Source of the DNA: CAYOZL01 sp964408435
Lineage (GTDB): Bacteria > Bdellovibrionota_C > UBA2361 > SZUA-149 > CAYOZL01
NCBI GenBank assembly: GCA_964408435.1
Contig: CAYOZL010000053.1
Location: forward strand, 1 to 17,484
DNA length: 17,484 nucleotides
Direction: 5' to 3'
In this document: one piece after another, positions 6,270 to 13,298 of the stretch
How the letters are laid out: every line of letters starts with the position of its first letter
Position numbering within the stretch: position 1 is the first letter of the stretch
The notes under the pieces: generated by a model
Database searches by the model: none
Seen by the model: the letters and a program-made list of their open reading frames with translations, nothing else
Told to the model about the DNA's origin: nothing
Position numbers and translations under genes: made by a program

Positions 6270-8483
6270 TTAACTCAAACTATCAGCAACAAGCTCTGCC
6301 ATATCTTTTACAACTAACTTTTCTTCATTGTTCGTTATCTTTACACCATCTTCAAGCATCTGCATACAAAACGGACAAGCAGTTGCAATTGTAGAAGTGT
6401 TAGTTTCAACTGCTTGCTCAACTCTTTGAACATTTATTCTCTCGCCTTCTTTCATATCAAACCAATAATGCCCACCGCCTGCACCACAACATTTAGCTTT
6501 TCTTTTATTATCAGACATTTCAACGTTCTTTCTTCCTATTTGTACTAACGTCTCTCTAGGTTCATCAAAAATGTTGTTGTATCTACCTAAGTAACAAGGG
6601 TCATGATAGGTGATATCTTCTTTGTTTTTTATATCTAGCTTTAATTTATCTTCATCGATTAGTTCTTGCAGGAATTGTGTGTGATGAATTATTTGATGCT
6701 TGAAGCTATCATCAAAATCTTTGTATTCATTTTTAAGTGAATGAAAACAGTGCGGACAGTTTGCAACTATTTTTTTGAATTTTACACTATTAATTGTTGC
6801 AATGTTTTGTTTAGCTGAATTTTGAAATAAGTTTTCCTCACCAAGTCTTCTTGCAGGGTCTCCAGTGCAGCATTCTCTATTTCCTAACATGCCCCAATTA
6901 ACACCTGCATGGTTTAAGATTTTAACCATTGCTTTTGCAATGCTTTGTTTTCTTTTATCAAAAGCTGAAACACAGCCAATCCAATAAAGAACATCTACTT
7001 CGTCGTTTTCTTCTAAGATTTTTACATCCAAGCCTTCTGTCCAATCAGATCTGTTATCTGCAGGGCCAAAAGGGTTACCTCTTGTTTCAATCGCTCTTAG
7101 TGCACCTTGAGCTTCACTTGGGATTTCTCCAAGCATTAAGGCTTGAGATCTTCTTACATCTGTAATGATATCCACGTGAGAGATTCCTACAGGGCAGACA
7201 TCCTCACATGCTTTACAAGATGTGCAAGACCAGAAAACTTTATCATCTAAAACATCCCCGGCTAGACTAGCGTTGATGTCTTTACCTACGTTTAAAGCAG
7301 AATTTTGTACACCGACATTTGTTGCTCTAGTGGAATTAAATTTTTCATCATTAAATCTTGAATTTAAAGTAAACCTATTAATTAGTGTAGAATCAACTTT
7401 ATCTAAAAACGGAATAGTAGGGAGTGTAATTGGACCTAGCTTTACAGGGTTCTTATCTGTTTCAATTTGGCCGCTAGTTGCTAACATATGGTCTCTTAAA
7501 TCTAGAATTAGCCATTTAGGTGAAAGAGGCTTATCTGATGCATAAGCTGGACACACTGATTGGCATCTACCACAAGAAGTACAAGCATCTAAGTCAAGAC
7601 GTTGCTTCCAGGAAAGTTCTTTAATTGTTGGAGAGCCAATTACGAAGTCATCATCATTCTCTGAAGATAGCGCTTCTTCCATTATCTGTTCTATATCTCC
7701 AGGATTATTCAACGCGCCGTTATCTGCGTTTAGGTCAGAATAAAAAATGTTTAGTGAGCTTGAAATTATATGGAAAAACTTTGTGTAAGGCATTAAAGCT
7801 ATAAAAGAAAAGACTGTTACTGAGTGAAACCACCACATAACAAAGTGTGCTAATTTCGTAATATCAGCTCCAATAAAATTATAAGGTAATGAAAACAGCA
7901 GGCCAACTGGAGAATATGCAGCCCATGGGTCGTTAGTAGCACTTATTCTCATGCCTTCAAGCAAGTAACCTTGAACGATCATTAAGGCTAGAAGGCCAAG
8001 CATAAATAAATCGCTATTTGAAGTGTTTAGTTTATCTGGTTTATCAAGATATCTTCTTTTATAGGCTAGCCATAAACCTAGAAAGAAAAAAGCTCCAAAA
8101 AAATCACTTAAGATAGTTACTGCTAAATAAAACTTTCCAGAATAAATAGGATAAAAGTATTCATCGATAGCAACCATAGTGGTTGTAAAAAGTAAGACTA
8201 AAAAGCCCCATAAAATCATGCTGTGGAATGCACCAGCTTTGCGATCTCTGTTTACCCCTTTTTTAAGATAAACATATTGAACTAAGTTATTTATTCTATC
8301 AGTAAAACTTAAATCACTTTCGAAACTATTGCCCTGTGACCAAATTAGAAAGCGTTTGTATACTCCGTAGGAAAACACAACTAAGGAAATGAAAAAAAGT
8401 GTATACATCACAACGCTATTTGCTGGATGTGATACGTTCCATAATACTTCTCTACCGGCTTGTTCTAAATTTAAATCACTCAT
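6270..8483 (-). CDS. Membrane-bound Fe-S oxidoreductase, EMO-like (NarI-type TM + 4Fe-4S + CCG domains)
   Basis: The 737-residue fusion has an N-terminal NarI/heterodisulfide-reductase-E-like membrane region (about 20-240, roughly six hydrophobic segments). Candidate haem b histidines there are His87, His213 and His220. Next come two 4Fe-4S motifs, CTSCGRCQSVCP (301-312) and CTSCKACEDVCP (420-431), separated by about 110 residues, and then two CCG modules like HdrD (Cys504, Cys538-539, Cys576/579; Cys630, Cys665-666, Cys703/706) binding a non-cubane type cluster. This layout is that of ETF:menaquinone oxidoreductase (EMO), which passes electrons from fatty-acid oxidation via electron-transfer flavoprotein to menaquinone. 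No etfAB genes lie in the window, so the partner is inferred. The ATG at 8483 has no clear Shine-Dalgarno. glpM follows 6 nt downstream. All cluster cysteines are intact. An uncharacterised HdrD-like quinone reductase is the alternative. Confidence 0.88.
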   Translation of the reverse strand: MSDLNLEQAGREVLWNVSHPANSVVMYTLFFISLVVFSYGVYKRFLIWSQGNSFESDLSFTDRINNLVQYVYLKKGVNRDRKAGAFHSMILWGFLVLLFTTTMVAIDEYFYPIYSGKFYLAVTILSDFFGAFFFLGLWLAYKRRYLDKPDKLNTSNSDLFMLGLLALMIVQGYLLEGMRISATNDPWAAYSPVGLLFSLPYNFIGADITKLAHFVMWWFHSVTVFSFIALMPYTKFFHIISSSLNIFYSDLNADNGALNNPGDIEQIMEEALSSENDDDFVIGSPTIKELSWKQRLDLDACTSCGRCQSVCPAYASDKPLSPKWLILDLRDHMLATSGQIETDKNPVKLGPITLPTIPFLDKVDSTLINRFTLNSRFNDEKFNSTRATNVGVQNSALNVGKDINASLAGDVLDDKVFWSCTSCKACEDVCPVGISHVDIITDVRRSQALMLGEIPSEAQGALRAIETRGNPFGPADNRSDWTEGLDVKILEENDEVDVLYWIGCVSAFDKRKQSIAKAMVKILNHAGVNWGMLGNRECCTGDPARRLGEENLFQNSAKQNIATINSVKFKKIVANCPHCFHSLKNEYKDFDDSFKHQIIHHTQFLQELIDEDKLKLDIKNKEDITYHDPCYLGRYNNIFDEPRETLVQIGRKNVEMSDNKRKAKCCGAGGGHYWFDMKEGERINVQRVEQAVETNTSTIATACPFCMQMLEDGVKITNNEEKLVVKDMAELVADSLS

Positions 8484-8677
8484 ATTGATTTTTTAACATA
8501 GATGACACTCTTACAATATTGAAGATTTACGTACTTATAGCCTTCATATTCGAATCCTTTCTTAAATATAAGCATCTATCTAATTAAGTAATTAAATGTA
8601 TGATTTCGCAGTGAAATTGTAAGAATAAGGGTTTTACCGAATATAAACAGGTTTAAAGACATAACTAGGTGCTAATT

Positions 8678-9586
8678 ATGAAGCAAACAGGAAAAAGTAC
8701 AGGAAAGAGTAAGGGAATAGTAAAAAAATCAGTCTTAGCAAAGACTAAAGAAACTAAAACTATTGAAGTAAAGTTAACAGCTCAAACGGTTACTTTGCCA
8801 AAACTTACATCAAAATCTTTAAAGCCTTTTAAAGACGCTGCAAAAAGAAAGAAAAAACTTAAAGTTAAGAAAAAGCTTAGTAAGGATTTTTACGCAAAGC
8901 CAAGTAGAAAAGGTAAATACTATAATTTAGATTTAAGACTTCAAACACCAAAGAGTTTATCGGTTATTAGTACTTCTGGAATTAAAACAGCACCAGCTCT
9001 AGCCAGACTCTCAAAAGTAAAAGGTTTGGATTATATCTCAGCAGCTGATTATCATGACTGTTCTTTAATAGAACCTTTAAAGCTTGCTAGTAAAGAAACT
9101 GGTATAGGCTTTTTACCTGGGGTTTGTATTAATTGTCATGTAACAGAAGAAAGTGTTGTTTCTAATTTAGTAATGTTTTCAGAAGAAACAACATCTGAGT
9201 ATATTGCGAATTTTATATCGGATTTAGGTATTCCAGAATCTGCAAGAGGAAAAGCTGATTTTGCTTTGAAGGTAGACTATTTAGCTTTTTTAAAAAGAGC
9301 TGAGAAATCTGGTGCAGTGGTTATCCCAAGTAGAATAGACTTAACACCACATCATTTATTAAGTGTGCCTACATTAGTCGAGAAATTTGGTTTTCATGTA
9401 TTTGATTTAGCTCATGTTGCTCAGCCTAGTTTCTTTGAGCAAAGATGGCCTGATGGAAAATTTACATTCTTTTCATTCTCTAATGCAAACTCTCTTGCTC
9501 AAGTTGGAAGCAGAATGAGTAAAGTTAAATTAGAAAAACCTGGTTTTGAAGGTTTGAAAAAATTAACAAAGAGAAGAAAAAAGTAA
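8678..9586 (+). CDS. Lysine-rich protein with degenerate PHP-like domain
   Basis: The start is the ATG at 8678, supported by TAGGTG 7-8 nt upstream; a GTG at 8669 lies inside that ribosome site. The 302-residue protein opens with about 75 residues very rich in lysine and threonine (for example AKRKKKLKVKKKLSKD), plausibly disordered and nucleic-acid-binding. The remainder follows the PHP (polymerase and histidinol phosphatase) order: YYNLDLRLQTPKS where PHP has DLHxHS, VKGLDYISAADYHD (115-127) where PHP has GLDxIAITDHD, GIGFLPGVCIN where PHP has GIxVIPGIEIS, SGAVVIPSRID where PHP has GGxxVLAHP, and FSFSNANS where PHP has TGGSDAHS. Most metal ligands are therefore replaced (HxH to Arg87/Gln89, Glu to Cys150, AHP to PSR), while the D-x-H at 124-126 remains. 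I infer a catalytically inactive PHP relative of unknown role. It is a single-gene unit closed by a strong terminator. Confidence 0.65.
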   Translation: MKQTGKSTGKSKGIVKKSVLAKTKETKTIEVKLTAQTVTLPKLTSKSLKPFKDAAKRKKKLKVKKKLSKDFYAKPSRKGKYYNLDLRLQTPKSLSVISTSGIKTAPALARLSKVKGLDYISAADYHDCSLIEPLKLASKETGIGFLPGVCINCHVTEESVVSNLVMFSEETTSEYIANFISDLGIPESARGKADFALKVDYLAFLKRAEKSGAVVIPSRIDLTPHHLLSVPTLVEKFGFHVFDLAHVAQPSFFEQRWPDGKFTFFSFSNANSLAQVGSRMSKVKLEKPGFEGLKKLTKRRKK

Positions 9587-9610
9587 GAACTCCCTTTAAA
9601 TATAAGCATT

Positions 9611-9642
9611 AAAAAGGACTGCTTTTAAACAGTCCTTTTTTT
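9611..9642 (+). terminator. Intrinsic terminator after the PHP-like gene
   Basis: A perfect 11-bp stem, AAAAAGGACTG (9611-9621) with CAGTCCTTTTT (9630-9640), has an 8-nt loop and runs into T residues to 9642. It lies 25 bp after the stop codon. Flanking A and T runs would let it also stop transcription arriving from the right. Confidence 0.85.
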
Positions 9643-9891
9643 ATATTTACGAAGATAAATAGCATTTTTATGCTTTATTTAATTGAAGCTATATATTAAG
9701 TAAGAATTCTCCTTAAGCTGTTATTAGCATAAGCTCTTTTAAATATTGAAGTAACCTTTAGTTGATAAAAAAACAGCTGAAATGTCATAAACTGTTTTAC
9801 ATACTTCATTGCGTATGTATATCTTATCTAACGTCTATTGCGGTAAAATTAAGACATAAAAAATTTTTAACTTATAAATGAAGGGGATAGT
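9643..9891. other. Non-coding leader region of the DUF937-OmpA gene
   Basis: This AT-rich stretch between the terminator and the next start holds no convincing open frame. It presumably carries the promoter of the downstream gene, but I see no well-spaced -35/-10 pair. A weak inverted repeat, AAAACAG (9770-9776) with CTGTTTT (9792-9798), lies about 95 bp before the start. AAGGGG at 9881-9886 is a good ribosome site for the ATG at 9892. Confidence 0.4.
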
Positions 9892-11445
9892 ATGGATTTA
9901 GTTGGAATGGTTACGCAAGCTGCTAAGAAAGAATTGCTTAGTAAAATTGCGCCAATGCTTGGAGAAAATGAGAATAATGTTTCATCTGCGGTTAACTCTG
10001 TGATTCCATCTTTGATTGGTGCACTAGCAGGTAAGGCATCAGATGAAAAAGGTGCAAGTGATTTAGTTGATTTTATTGGAAAAAATAAATTAGACAATGG
10101 ATTTATGGATTCTTTTGGCTCTTTACTTTCAGGAAACCAGGCTAAGCCTGAGCTTCTAGAAAAAGGTAACGGAGTGCTAGATTTTATGTTTGGTAAGAGT
10201 AAAGTTGGTTCTGTAATTGACTTAATTAGTCGTTTTACAGGAATGAAGAGTAATTCTTCTGGTTCTTTTATGAAGATTTTAGCTCCATACGTTTTAGGTA
10301 TGGTTGGAAATCACATTAAGAAAAACGCTTTAAGTCCAGCAGGCATTGCTAAGTTATTTCTTGGACAAAAAGATTTCGTTCAAAAAGCAGCTCCTGCGGA
10401 ACTTGCTCAAGGCTTAGGATTCGCAAATTTTGCTTCAAGCTCAAAAGGCGCTTCATGTTCTACAGGTTCAAAGGGTGCTTCATGTTCAACTACAAGCAGA
10501 GCTTCATCTGCCTCAAGTGCTAAAGCATCTGGAGGAATTGGTAAATTAATACCATGGTTACTTCTAGCTGGTATTGCTTGGTTGTTATTCTCTCTTTTTG
10601 GAAAAGGAAGTGGGATTGATATAGACAAGAATCCAATAGACCTAAGTAAATCTAAGTCTATGATTGGTAACATGGTTGATTCTGCAAAAGACGGAGTTGG
10701 TGCAGTTGCTGGTAAAGCTGTTGATGGCATTCAAGGTGCTGCTGATGGGGTTACTAATGCAGCGGGAAGTGTTGCTGAAGGAGTTGGTAATATAGCTGGT
10801 TCTGCAGTTGACGGTGTAAAAGGCGCAGCTGACATGACAGGCGATATGGCTGGTTCAGCTATGGATACTATGAAAGACGGTATGAAAGGTGCAGCTGAAG
10901 GAGTTGGCGGTGTTGCTGGTTCTGCAGTAGACGGTGTTAAGAATCTTGGTGCAGTAGCCGGAAGCGCTGTTGGAAGCTTAACAGAAGGAATCGGAAATGC
11001 ATTTAAGTCGATTACTCTACCTGGAGATATTAAGATTAATACTCCTGAAGGGTCTTTCACTCAGAAAATGGTTACATATTTATCTGGACAAGAAGCAGCG
11101 AATAAGATCTTTGCTTTTGATAGATTAAATTTTGAAACTGGTTCTGCAAGGCTTACAGCTGATTCTGCAAATCAAGTTAATAACTTTACTCAAGTGCTTA
11201 AAGCTTTTCCTTCAGTGAATATTGAAGTGCAAGGGCATACAGATAATACTGGAAGTGCAACTGCAAATAAAAGCTTATCTCAAAAAAGAGCTGATGCTGT
11301 AAAACAAGCGTTGATAACTAATGGTATTGGTGCTGATAGATTAGCAGCAGCGGGTTACGGACAGGATACTCCTGTTGCAGATAACGCTACTGATGAAGGC
11401 AGAGCTCAAAATAGAAGAGTTTCTGTATTAGTTACTAGTAAGTAA
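9892..11445 (+). CDS. DUF937-transmembrane-repeat-OmpA domain protein
   Basis: A four-part 517-residue protein. Residues 1 to about 175 are a DUF937 (YidB-like) helical domain: VSSAVNSVIPSLIGALAGKA early, then VGSVIDLISRFTG and APYVLGMVGNHIKK. A Ser/Cys/Ala linker follows (about 181-214) with two copies of SKGASCS. A single transmembrane helix (about 218-236, LIPWLLLAGIAWLLFSLFG) precedes an Ala/Gly-rich tract with imperfect repeats (about 265-370). The C-terminus (about 405-517) is an OmpA-like peptidoglycan-binding domain with GHTDNTG (Asp451), LSQKRADAV (Arg466), RLAAAGYGQDTPV and GRAQNRRV, i.e. the diaminopimelate-contacting Asp and Arg are present. With no signal peptide, the likely topology is DUF937 in the cytoplasm and OmpA in the periplasm, making this an inner-membrane protein clamped to the cell wall. 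The ribosome site is strong. A terminator follows directly, so it is monocistronic. Confidence 0.9.
   Translation: MDLVGMVTQAAKKELLSKIAPMLGENENNVSSAVNSVIPSLIGALAGKASDEKGASDLVDFIGKNKLDNGFMDSFGSLLSGNQAKPELLEKGNGVLDFMFGKSKVGSVIDLISRFTGMKSNSSGSFMKILAPYVLGMVGNHIKKNALSPAGIAKLFLGQKDFVQKAAPAELAQGLGFANFASSSKGASCSTGSKGASCSTTSRASSASSAKASGGIGKLIPWLLLAGIAWLLFSLFGKGSGIDIDKNPIDLSKSKSMIGNMVDSAKDGVGAVAGKAVDGIQGAADGVTNAAGSVAEGVGNIAGSAVDGVKGAADMTGDMAGSAMDTMKDGMKGAAEGVGGVAGSAVDGVKNLGAVAGSAVGSLTEGIGNAFKSITLPGDIKINTPEGSFTQKMVTYLSGQEAANKIFAFDRLNFETGSARLTADSANQVNNFTQVLKAFPSVNIEVQGHTDNTGSATANKSLSQKRADAVKQALITNGIGADRLAAAGYGQDTPVADNATDEGRAQNRRVSVLVTSK
10687..10980 (+). repeat. Imperfect Ala/Gly-rich coding repeats within the OmpA-domain gene
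   Basis: The tract encodes recurring units of the type AGSAVDGVKGAAD/AGKAVDGIQGAAD/AGSAMDTMKDGMKGAAE. They are visible in DNA as repeated versions of GCTGGTTCTGCAGTTGACGG. The units are 9-22 residues long, with hydrophobic and small residues spaced as in an amphipathic helix or LEA-like/apolipoprotein-like spacer. It probably spans periplasm between the membrane helix and the OmpA domain. Confidence 0.7.
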
Positions 11446-11466
11446 AAACTTGTAATTAACTAATTT

Positions 11467-11500
11467 AAAGCCGGCTTTTTAATAAGGCCGGCTTTTTTTT
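11467..11500 (+). terminator. Intrinsic terminator after the OmpA-domain gene
   Basis: GC-rich 9-bp stem AAAGCCGGC (11467-11475) with GCCGGCTTT (11487-11495), 11-nt loop, followed by a T-run to 11500. It starts 22 bp after the stop codon and is one of the most GC-rich spots in the window, as expected for a real terminator. Confidence 0.92.
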
Positions 11501-11540
11501 GTCTATATATTAACTGGATTTATTTAAAATAAATAAGCGT

Positions 11541-12764
11541 ATGCTTTTCAATATAATTAAATTTTTCTTTTTTATAACTCTTTCTGTCTCAACTTGTTTT
11601 TCTCAAGCTTGGAAAGCTGAAGTTAAAACAGCATTGAAAAACGGCAGTGCGATTGTAGTTGATGAAGCGGGAAGGGTGGTCTTTGAGCATAGAATTAGAG
11701 AAAAATTCATACCAGCATCTAGTATTAAAATTGCAACAGTTGCATCTGCAATATCCATACTTGGGCCTAATCATCGTTTTAAAACTGAATTTTATTTACT
11801 TCCGGGAAATATCCTAGGAGTAAAGGGCTACGGTGATCCTAATTTAGTATCTGAAGAATTAAAATTAGTAGCTAGTGCCTTAATTAAAACTATTAGAAAT
11901 GATAGAGGCTTAAATGGAATTGGCAGTGGAATAGAGGGCATTTTATTAGATGACAGTTATTTTCAAAATTTAATTAATATTGACGGAGCCTCTAATACTA
12001 ATAATCCTTATGATGCAATGCCAGGTGCTCTAGTGGCTAATTTTAATACAGTAAATGTTAAAAAGTTAAAAAATGGGAAAGTGATTTCTGCAGAGAAACA
12101 AACTCCAATTACTCCTATTGCAATTAAGCTAGCAAGAAAATTAAAGATAGGAACTCAGAGGATCAATCTAGGTAAGGATCGGGAGTTAAGATTACGGTAT
12201 TTTGCTGAGTTACTTTCAGAGTTTTTAAAAGCTAAAGGCTTAAGAGTGAAACCTAAAATTGATTTAGCTAAAATAGATTCTGATTCTAGTTATTTAATAT
12301 ATAAACATTTCACTAAAAAAGATGTTACTGCTGTTTCAAAAGATTTGTTAAAATACTCCACAAACTTTTTGGCAAATCAATTATTTCTACATATTGGAAT
12401 TAAACAATACGGAATTCCTGGAAATATTAATAAGTCTAGAAGAACTATTAATGACTTTCTAAAAATGAGATTAAATTGGAATAGTGAGGTTTTTGAAGGC
12501 TCTGGTCTTTCAAGAAAAACAAAAGTTTCTGCAATTGAAATGAATGAGCTTCTTGATTATTTTTTCCCGTATAAAAATTTATTACCTGAAGTAGCTAACA
12601 GGATATATGCTAAGACAGGAACTCTAAGTTCAGTTAGTAGTTTAACAGGCTACATGGAGAAAAAAGATAATAAACTTTATAGATTTGTGATCTTAATTAA
12701 CTCTAGCGTGCCAAGGGATCGTAGGCTTAGTATTGCTAAGAAAATATACCGCAATATCAATTAG
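11541..12764 (+). CDS. dacB: D-alanyl-D-alanine carboxypeptidase/endopeptidase (PBP4 family, S13)
   Basis: Periplasmic penicillin-binding protein that trims the terminal D-Ala of peptidoglycan stem peptides and/or opens 4-3 cross-links. The 407 residues start with a signal peptide (about 1-22, hydrophobic FFFFITLSVSTCFSQA). The three active-site motifs are intact: SSIK (Ser60 nucleophile, Lys63), STN (Ser273-Asn275, in LLKYSTNFLANQLF) and KTGT (Lys358-Gly360). EGSGLSRKTKVSA and the DD-peptidase strand TGTLSSVSSLTGYM are characteristic of S13. It is somewhat shorter than E. coli DacB (477), consistent with a reduced insertion between the first and second motifs. No clear Shine-Dalgarno precedes the ATG, and the start lies 41 bp after the upstream terminator. 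It is likely monocistronic, because hairpins and a long gene-free region follow. Substrate preference is not decidable from sequence. Confidence 0.92.
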   Translation: MLFNIIKFFFFITLSVSTCFSQAWKAEVKTALKNGSAIVVDEAGRVVFEHRIREKFIPASSIKIATVASAISILGPNHRFKTEFYLLPGNILGVKGYGDPNLVSEELKLVASALIKTIRNDRGLNGIGSGIEGILLDDSYFQNLINIDGASNTNNPYDAMPGALVANFNTVNVKKLKNGKVISAEKQTPITPIAIKLARKLKIGTQRINLGKDRELRLRYFAELLSEFLKAKGLRVKPKIDLAKIDSDSSYLIYKHFTKKDVTAVSKDLLKYSTNFLANQLFLHIGIKQYGIPGNINKSRRTINDFLKMRLNWNSEVFEGSGLSRKTKVSAIEMNELLDYFFPYKNLLPEVANRIYAKTGTLSSVSSLTGYMEKKDNKLYRFVILINSSVPRDRRLSIAKKIYRNIN

Positions 12765-12809
12765 TACGATCGTCTCAATTATGCTCTTAACTAGCTATAT
12801 TTAAAGAGC

Positions 12810-12847
12810 AAAAAGCCCTTACTGTGCGCCGTGCACACTAAGGGCTT
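12810..12847 (-). terminator. Leftward-facing intrinsic terminator or RNA hairpin
   Basis: AAGCCCTTA (12813-12821) pairs with TAAGGGCTT (12839-12847), then after one C-C mismatch TGTGC (12823-12827) pairs with GCACA (12833-12837), with a 5-nt loop. On the minus strand the hairpin ends in GGGCTTTTTG, a T-run typical of a terminator. On the plus strand no T-run follows. It may end a leftward transcript, or serve as a structural 3' end for dacB mRNA. Confidence 0.55.
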
Positions 12848-12915
12848 GAAATAATTATAACTTTTTCTAGCTTTAATTTTTATTTGAGTATAATTTAGAT
12901 TTGCGGGTCGTGAGT

Positions 12916-12993
12916 AGAGCAATTTTTGGAGTATTTTAATCCCCCAGTTTTTCTCATGGCTCGTATTTTTTTGCTCTTTTTCTACTAGAGCAA
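12916..12993 (+). promoter_or_regulatory. Alternative-hairpin (attenuator-like) element
   Basis: Three related heptamers lie in line: AGAGCAA (12916-12922, A), TTGCTCT (12971-12977, B) and AGAGCAA (12987-12993, C). B is complementary to both A and C, so A:B and B:C hairpins exclude each other. B is followed by TTTT, so A:B could resemble a terminator, and B:C (9-nt loop) an antiterminator. A and C extend to the 9-mer TAGAGCAAT. It lies 115-190 bp upstream of the start at 13108. The A:B stem is short with a 48-nt loop, so regulatory function is speculative; a DNA-binding site array is equally possible. Confidence 0.3.
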
Positions 12994-13107
12994 TGATTCT
13001 AGAACCTAATATTATTTTATAAAAAATCTCTTTAAAAGCATTGTATTTGTTACTTTCTTGCTAGTTATTTGCATAATGTAATTAGGTATTAATTTAGGTT
13101 TTTTATT

Positions 13108-13290
13108 ATGAGTGCACAGCAATTTGATAACAATCCCGTAGCGCAAAGAACGAATCAGGATATAGAGCAGACTATGGATAAGATAAAGGCACTTAGAGTA
13201 GAAGCAGCTGCAGGTCTTTCAAGAAGTGAAAACTTAGGCGAAGATGCATCAAATCGTGTGGAGCGTATAGCAAACAGTCTAACGGTATAG
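13108..13290 (+). CDS. Hypothetical 60-residue protein
   Basis: Not recognised. The small protein is hydrophilic and predicted helical, without signal peptide or membrane segment (MSAQQFDNNPVAQRTNQD, then QTMDKIKALRVEAAAGLS, then DASNRVERIANS). Spacing of hydrophobic residues from about 18 to 57 suggests an amphipathic or coiled-coil helix. A weak ribosome site (TAGG about 10 nt before the ATG) is present. Coding is supported by the clean 8-bp gap to a second ORF in the same direction and by normal codon use for the window. The long structured region upstream implies its own promoter. It may act with the downstream protein, but there is no functional clue. Confidence 0.6.
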   Translation: MSAQQFDNNPVAQRTNQDIEQTMDKIKALRVEAAAGLSRSENLGEDASNRVERIANSLTV

Positions 13291-13298
13291 AAAAAATT

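Larger units (their letters stand above)
12765..13107. other. Gene-free, hairpin-rich intergenic region
   Basis: 343 bp between dacB and a two-gene unit, with stops in all frames and no plausible ORF. It holds several inverted repeats: TGCTCTT/AAGAGCA at 12782-12788 and 12804-12810; a long GC-rich hairpin at 12813-12847; and three later copies of AGAGCAA/TTGCTCT (12916, 12971 inverted, 12987). A TATAAT lies at 12889-12894 and a CATAAT at 13072-13077, each without a convincing -35. I see no tRNA, tmRNA, SRP RNA or recognisable 6S RNA. A small RNA or a structured leader for the gene at 13108 is the most sensible reading. Confidence 0.5.

Noticed and set aside
6929..7545. Plus-strand open frames inside the EMO-like gene
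   Set aside because: They run opposite cysteine-cluster-coding sequence, and their translations show no domain.
10407..11060. Two open frames antisense to the OmpA-domain gene
   Set aside because: Pro/Ser/Ala-rich translations mirror the Ala/Gly repeats on the plus strand; no ribosome site or homology.
12901..13010. tRNA, 6S RNA or tmRNA
   Set aside because: The GATTCTAGAACC element resembles a T-arm only superficially; there is no cloverleaf, anticodon arm or CCA-like end, and no 6S or tmRNA landmarks.
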